Shown here: positions 60,349 through 64,000 of the stretch, one piece after another
Layout: every line of letters begins with the position of its first letter
How positions within the stretch are numbered: the first letter of the stretch is position 1
DNA from: Xanthomonas sp. DAR 80977
GTDB taxonomy: Bacteria > Pseudomonadota > Gammaproteobacteria > Xanthomonadales > Xanthomonadaceae
Length of the DNA: 64,000 nt
NCBI RefSeq assembly: GCF_041240605.1
Contig: NZ_CP162487.1
Span: 3,169,001-3,233,000, forward strand
Direction: 5' to 3'
The notes under the pieces: generated by a model
The model's database searches: none
What the model was told of the DNA's origin: nothing
The model's input: only the letters and a program-made list of their open reading frames with translations
Made by a program: the position numbers and the translations under genes

Positions 60349-61455
60349 ATGCTTCGGCGCCAGCTCGTCCCCTATGCCCTTTGCCTCTTGCCGCTTTCCC
60401 TGGCGGCATGCGGCGACACACACACCTCCGACCCGCGCACGGAGGCGCCACTGGTCAGGATCGGCGCCGTCCAGGGCGGCGGCGCCGCGCCGCGCTCGTT
60501 CACCGGGGTCGTCGCCGCCCGGGTCCAGAGCGATCTGGCCTTTCGCGTGCCGGGCAAGGTGCTGGAGCGCCTCGTCGATACCGGGCAGAGCGTCAGGCGC
60601 GGCCAAGCGCTCATGCGCATGGACCCGATCGACCTGGGCCTGCAGGCGCGGGCGCAGCAGGAAACCGTAGCCGCCGCGCGCGCGCGCGCCGCGCAGACCG
60701 CCGACGATGAGGCGCGCTACCGCGGCCTGGTCGCCGAAGGGGCGGTTTCTGCGTCCGCCTACGATCAGATCAAGGCCTCGGCCGACGCGGCGCGGGCGCA
60801 ACTCAAGGCGGCCGAGGCGCAAGCCGACGTCGCCAGGAACGCATCGAGCTATGCCGTCCTGCTTGCCGACGCCGATGGCGTGGTCGTGGAGACGCTGGCC
60901 GAGCCGGGGCAAGTGGTCGGCGCCGGGCAACCGGTGGTGCGCCTGGCGCGGGCCGGCCAGCGCGAAGCCATCGTGCAACTGCCCGAGACGCTGCGGCCGG
61001 CCGCGGGCTCGTCGGCCCAGGCCAGGCTGTACGGCGATCGCCAGGCCGCCATGCCGGCGACCTTGCGCCAGCTGTCCGATGCGGCCGACCGGGCCACCCG
61101 CACCTACGAGGCGAGGTACGTGCTCGAAGGCGCCTTGGCCCGGGCACCGCTGGGCGCCACCGTCACCGTCGAGATTCCGCCCGACACGGACTCCACCGCT
61201 TCGCTGCAGGTGCCGATCGGCGCCGTGTTCGATCCGGGCAAGGGCCCGGGCGTGTGGACCGTCGAGGGCAAGCCGGCAAAAGCCGTCTGGCGTTCCGTCC
61301 AGGTGCTCGGCCTGAGCGACGACGTGGCGCAGGTGAAGGGCAATCTCAAGATCGGCGACCAGGTGGTCTCGCTGGGCGCGCATCTGCTTCGCGAAGGCCA
61401 GATCGTCAGGCCGATCGGCCAGGGCCAGGCGCTGGCCGGCGGAGCGCGGCCATGA
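60349..61455 (+). CDS. RND periplasmic adaptor lipoprotein
   Basis: A 368-residue membrane-fusion protein. The signal MLRRQLVPYALCLLPLSLAAC ends in lipobox LAAC (Cys21). The order of domains is lipoyl half 1 (FRVPGKVLERLVDTGQSVRR), alpha-hairpin of about 60 residues (95-160, with YRGLVAEGAVSASAYDQIKA), lipoyl half 2 (LLADADGVVVETLAEPGQ), beta-barrel (about 195-275) and membrane-proximal domain (to 368). It bridges the RND pump and the NodT channel. AGGAAGGG precedes the ATG; the stop overlaps the pump ATG (ATGA). Confidence 0.92.
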   Translation: MLRRQLVPYALCLLPLSLAACGDTHTSDPRTEAPLVRIGAVQGGGAAPRSFTGVVAARVQSDLAFRVPGKVLERLVDTGQSVRRGQALMRMDPIDLGLQARAQQETVAAARARAAQTADDEARYRGLVAEGAVSASAYDQIKASADAARAQLKAAEAQADVARNASSYAVLLADADGVVVETLAEPGQVVGAGQPVVRLARAGQREAIVQLPETLRPAAGSSAQARLYGDRQAAMPATLRQLSDAADRATRTYEARYVLEGALARAPLGATVTVEIPPDTDSTASLQVPIGAVFDPGKGPGVWTVEGKPAKAVWRSVQVLGLSDDVAQVKGNLKIGDQVVSLGAHLLREGQIVRPIGQGQALAGGARP

Positions 61456-64000
61456 GCGAGGGGCGTTTCAACCTGTCGGCGCTCGCAGTACGCGAGCGTT
61501 CGATCACGCTGTTCCTGATCTTCCTGATCTCCGTCGCCGGCGTTCTGGCGTTCTTCCAGCTCGGCCGCGCGGAAGATCCTCCGTTCACGATCAAGCAGAT
61601 GACGGTGGTCACCGCGTGGCCGGGCGCAACCGCGCAGGAGATGCAGGACCAGGTCGCCGAACCGCTGGAAAAGCGCATGCAGGAACTGCGCTGGTACGAC
61701 CGCACGGAAACCTACACGCGCCCCGGCCTGGCGTTCACGATGATTTCCCTGCGCGACAGCACCCCGCCTGCGCAGGTCCAGGAAGAGTTCTATCAGGCCC
61801 GCAAGAAGCTCGGCGACGAGGCCAAGAAACTGCCGGCCGGGGTCATCGGCCCCATGGTCAACGACGAATATGCGGACGTGACCTTCGCGCTGTTCGCGCT
61901 CAAGGCCAAGGGCGAACCGCAGCGGCTGCTGGTGCGCGACGCCGAGGCGCTGCGCCAGCAACTGCTGCACGTTCCGGGCGTGAAGAAGGTCAACATCATC
62001 GGCGAGCAACCCGAGCGCATCTTCGTCGCGTTCTCCCACGACCGCCTGGCCACGCTGGGCGTCGCGCCGCAGGACATCTTCGCCGCGCTCAACGGCCAGA
62101 ACGTGCTGACCCCCGCCGGCTCCATCGAGACCAGGGGGCCGCAGGTCTTCCTGCGCGTCGATGGCGCGTTCGACAGCCTGGAGAAGATCCGGCGCACGCC
62201 GATCGTCGCGCAGGGACGCACGCTGAAGCTGTCGGACGTGGCGACCGTGGAGCGCGGCTACGAGGATCCCGCCACCTTCCTGGTGCGCAACAACGGCGAA
62301 CCGGCGCTGCTGCTGGGCGTGGTGATGCGCGACGACTGGAACGGCCTGGACCTGGGCAAGGCGCTGGAGGCGGAAGTCGCCAAGGTCAACGCGGGGCTGC
62401 CCCTGGGCATGACGCTGAGCAAGGTGACCGACCAGGCCGTCAACATCAGCTCGGCGGTCGACGAGTTCATGGTCAAGTTCTTCGTCGCCCTGCTCGTGGT
62501 GATGGTGGTGTGCTTCGTGAGCATGGGCTGGCGCGTCGGCATCGTGGTCGCGGCGGCGGTGCCGCTGACGCTGGCGGCGGTGTTCGTGGTCATGGCCGCG
62601 AGCGGCAAGAACTTCGACCGCATCACCCTCGGCTCGCTGATCCTGGCGCTGGGCCTGCTGGTGGACGACGCCATCATCGCCATCGAGATGATGGTGGTGA
62701 AGATGGAGGAAGGCTACAGCCGCGTCGCCGCCTCGGCCTATGCCTGGAGCCACACGGCGGCGCCCATGCTGTCCGGCACGCTGGTCACCGCCATCGGCTT
62801 CATGCCCAACGGATTCGCGCGCTCCACGGCCGGCGAGTACACCAGCAACATGTTCTGGATCGTCGGCATCGCCCTGATCGCGTCCTGGGTCGTCGCGGTG
62901 GCGTTCACCCCCTACCTCGGCGTGAAACTGCTGCCTGACATCAAGCAGGTCGAGGGCGGCCACGCGGCCATCTACGACACCCGCCACTACAACCGCTTCC
63001 GGCGGGTGCTCGGGCGCGTCATCGCGCGCAAATGGCTGGTCGCCGGCGCGGTGGTGGGGCTGTTCGCGCTGTCCATCGTCGGCATGGGGCTGGTCAACAA
63101 GCAGTTCTTCCCGACCTCCGACCGGCCGGAGGTGCTGGTCGAGGTGCAGATGCCCTACGGCACCTCGATCGCGCAGACCAGCGCGGCGACGGCGAAGGTC
63201 GAAGCCTGGCTGGCCAGGCAGAAGGAGGCGCGGATCGTGACCGCGTACATCGGCCAGGGCGCGCCACGCTTCTTCCTGGCGATGGCGCCCGAACTGCCCG
63301 ATCCGTCGTTCGCCAAGATCGTGGTGCTCGCGGGCGACGACAAGCAGCGCGAAGCGCTCAAGTTCAGGCTGCGCCGGGCCGTGGCCGACGGCCTGGTGCC
63401 CGAGGCACAGGTGCGCGCCACCCAGATCGTGTTCGGCCCGCCGTCGCCGTTTCCGGTGGCCTACCGGGTCATGGGACCCGACCCGGACACGCTGCGCAGG
63501 ATCGCAGACGACGTGGCCGGCGTCATGCATGCCAGCCCGATGATGCGCACGGTCAACACGGACTGGGGGCCGCGCGTCCCCACCCTGCGCTTCACCCTCG
63601 ACCAGGACCGGCTCCAGGCGGTGGGCCTGACCTCCAGCTCGGTGGCGTCGCAGCTGCAGTTCCTGCTGAGCGGCGTGCCGCTGACCGAGGTGCGCGAGGA
63701 CATCCGTTCGGTGCAGGTGCTGGGTCGCGCGGCCGGCGAGATCCGCTTCGATCCCGCGAAGATCGCCGGCTTCACCCTGGTCGGCGCGGCAGGACAGCGC
63801 ATTCCGCTGTCGCAGGTCGGCAGCGTCGACGTGCGCATGGAGGATCCCATCCTGCGGCGCCGCGATCGCACGCCGACCATCACGGTCCGCGGCGACATCG
63901 CCGAAGGGCTGCAGCCGCCGGACGTTTCCACCGCCGTCATGGACCAGCTGCAGCCGATCATCGACACGCTTCCTTCCGGCTACCGGATCGAACAGGCGGG
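61452..64000 (+). CDS. RND (HAE1-like) efflux pump, 3' end outside window
   Basis: The first 849 codons of an RND pump of typical length about 1,020-1,050; it runs off the right edge. TM1 is at about 12-34 (RSITLFLIFLISVAGVLAFF), the first porter/docking loop spans 35-335, and TM2-TM6 run from about 337, with the proton-relay Asp pair in LALGLLVDDAIIAIEMM (TM4, near 405) and LASGTLVTAIGFMP-like GTLVTAIGFMP after it. The second large periplasmic loop begins after TM7 (about 545) and is nearly complete. Substrate range cannot be read from sequence; the chain is coupled to the adaptor by ATGA. Confidence 0.93.
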   Translation, partial: MSEGRFNLSALAVRERSITLFLIFLISVAGVLAFFQLGRAEDPPFTIKQMTVVTAWPGATAQEMQDQVAEPLEKRMQELRWYDRTETYTRPGLAFTMISLRDSTPPAQVQEEFYQARKKLGDEAKKLPAGVIGPMVNDEYADVTFALFALKAKGEPQRLLVRDAEALRQQLLHVPGVKKVNIIGEQPERIFVAFSHDRLATLGVAPQDIFAALNGQNVLTPAGSIETRGPQVFLRVDGAFDSLEKIRRTPIVAQGRTLKLSDVATVERGYEDPATFLVRNNGEPALLLGVVMRDDWNGLDLGKALEAEVAKVNAGLPLGMTLSKVTDQAVNISSAVDEFMVKFFVALLVVMVVCFVSMGWRVGIVVAAAVPLTLAAVFVVMAASGKNFDRITLGSLILALGLLVDDAIIAIEMMVVKMEEGYSRVAASAYAWSHTAAPMLSGTLVTAIGFMPNGFARSTAGEYTSNMFWIVGIALIASWVVAVAFTPYLGVKLLPDIKQVEGGHAAIYDTRHYNRFRRVLGRVIARKWLVAGAVVGLFALSIVGMGLVNKQFFPTSDRPEVLVEVQMPYGTSIAQTSAATAKVEAWLARQKEARIVTAYIGQGAPRFFLAMAPELPDPSFAKIVVLAGDDKQREALKFRLRRAVADGLVPEAQVRATQIVFGPPSPFPVAYRVMGPDPDTLRRIADDVAGVMHASPMMRTVNTDWGPRVPTLRFTLDQDRLQAVGLTSSSVASQLQFLLSGVPLTEVREDIRSVQVLGRAAGEIRFDPAKIAGFTLVGAAGQRIPLSQVGSVDVRMEDPILRRRDRTPTITVRGDIAEGLQPPDVSTAVMDQLQPIIDTLPSGYRIEQA

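Overview
The window is a 64 kb stretch of very GC-rich chromosome (about 70% or more in most genes) from a gammaproteobacterium of the Xanthomonadaceae, most likely Xanthomonas. Pointers are the fruR/fruB-fruK-fruA operon with a IIA-HPr-EI fusion protein and an adjacent OprB porin, the GTAGGAGCGGC-type inverted repeat, several small families common in xanthomonads (DUF6164, STY0301-like), and the many TonB/NodT/RND envelope genes. No phage, transposase, rRNA or CRISPR array is visible; three tRNA genes are present.

Layout. 1-11,288: housekeeping and sensory genes (truncated trhO, DUF6164, FKBP lipoprotein, flavoprotein, CubicO hydrolase, GAF/PAS/GGDEF cyclase, GNAT coupled to a glutamate-synthase-like enzyme, UDP-sugar dehydrogenase, two small unknown proteins). 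11,424-19,184: fructose PTS regulon with palindromic operators between fruR and fruB. 19,829-27,136: a cupin protein and a six-gene, fully overlapping operon: two-component system, NodT-type outer-membrane factor, DevC-like ABC permease, ATPase and membrane-fusion protein. 27,204-35,940: a cluster of ten genes in four short transcription units (hydrolase, two half-size EamA/SMR-type membrane proteins, DegT aminotransferase, arginase-like enzyme, FemAB/GNAT-like acyltransferase, ACP, ketosynthase, class-III aminotransferase, HAD phosphatase); I read it as an uncharacterised pathway for an acylated amino compound and its movement across the membrane. 36,240-44,234: LysR/alcohol dehydrogenase pair of lower GC, then LysR, TonB receptor and S9 peptidase. 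44,402-48,224: tRNA-Leu and an oxygen-responsive block (hemN, truncated haemoglobin, small membrane protein, C-terminally short CcoG) with two FNR-type boxes. 48,518-57,966: tRNA-Gly, tRNA-Cys, a secreted pepsin-like protein, an M28-like protein, a GH18-like protein, an FMO/SDR pair with an AraC regulator, and a STY0301-like protein. 58,107-64,000: TetR-controlled RND efflux system with a divergent NodT outer-membrane gene; the pump gene runs off the window.

How the genes work together. Fructose crosses the outer membrane (OprB-like porin, inferred), is phosphorylated by FruB/FruA to fructose-1-phosphate and then by FruK to the bisphosphate; FruR probably represses both sides of its divergent promoter. 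Two independent tripartite exporters, one ABC-driven under a two-component system and one RND-driven under TetR, each carry their own regulator and outer-membrane channel. The hemN-globin-CcoG block looks like a micro-aerobic response controlled by an FNR/Anr-type regulator encoded elsewhere. The ACP/ketosynthase/aminotransferase cluster is the best candidate for an undescribed system.
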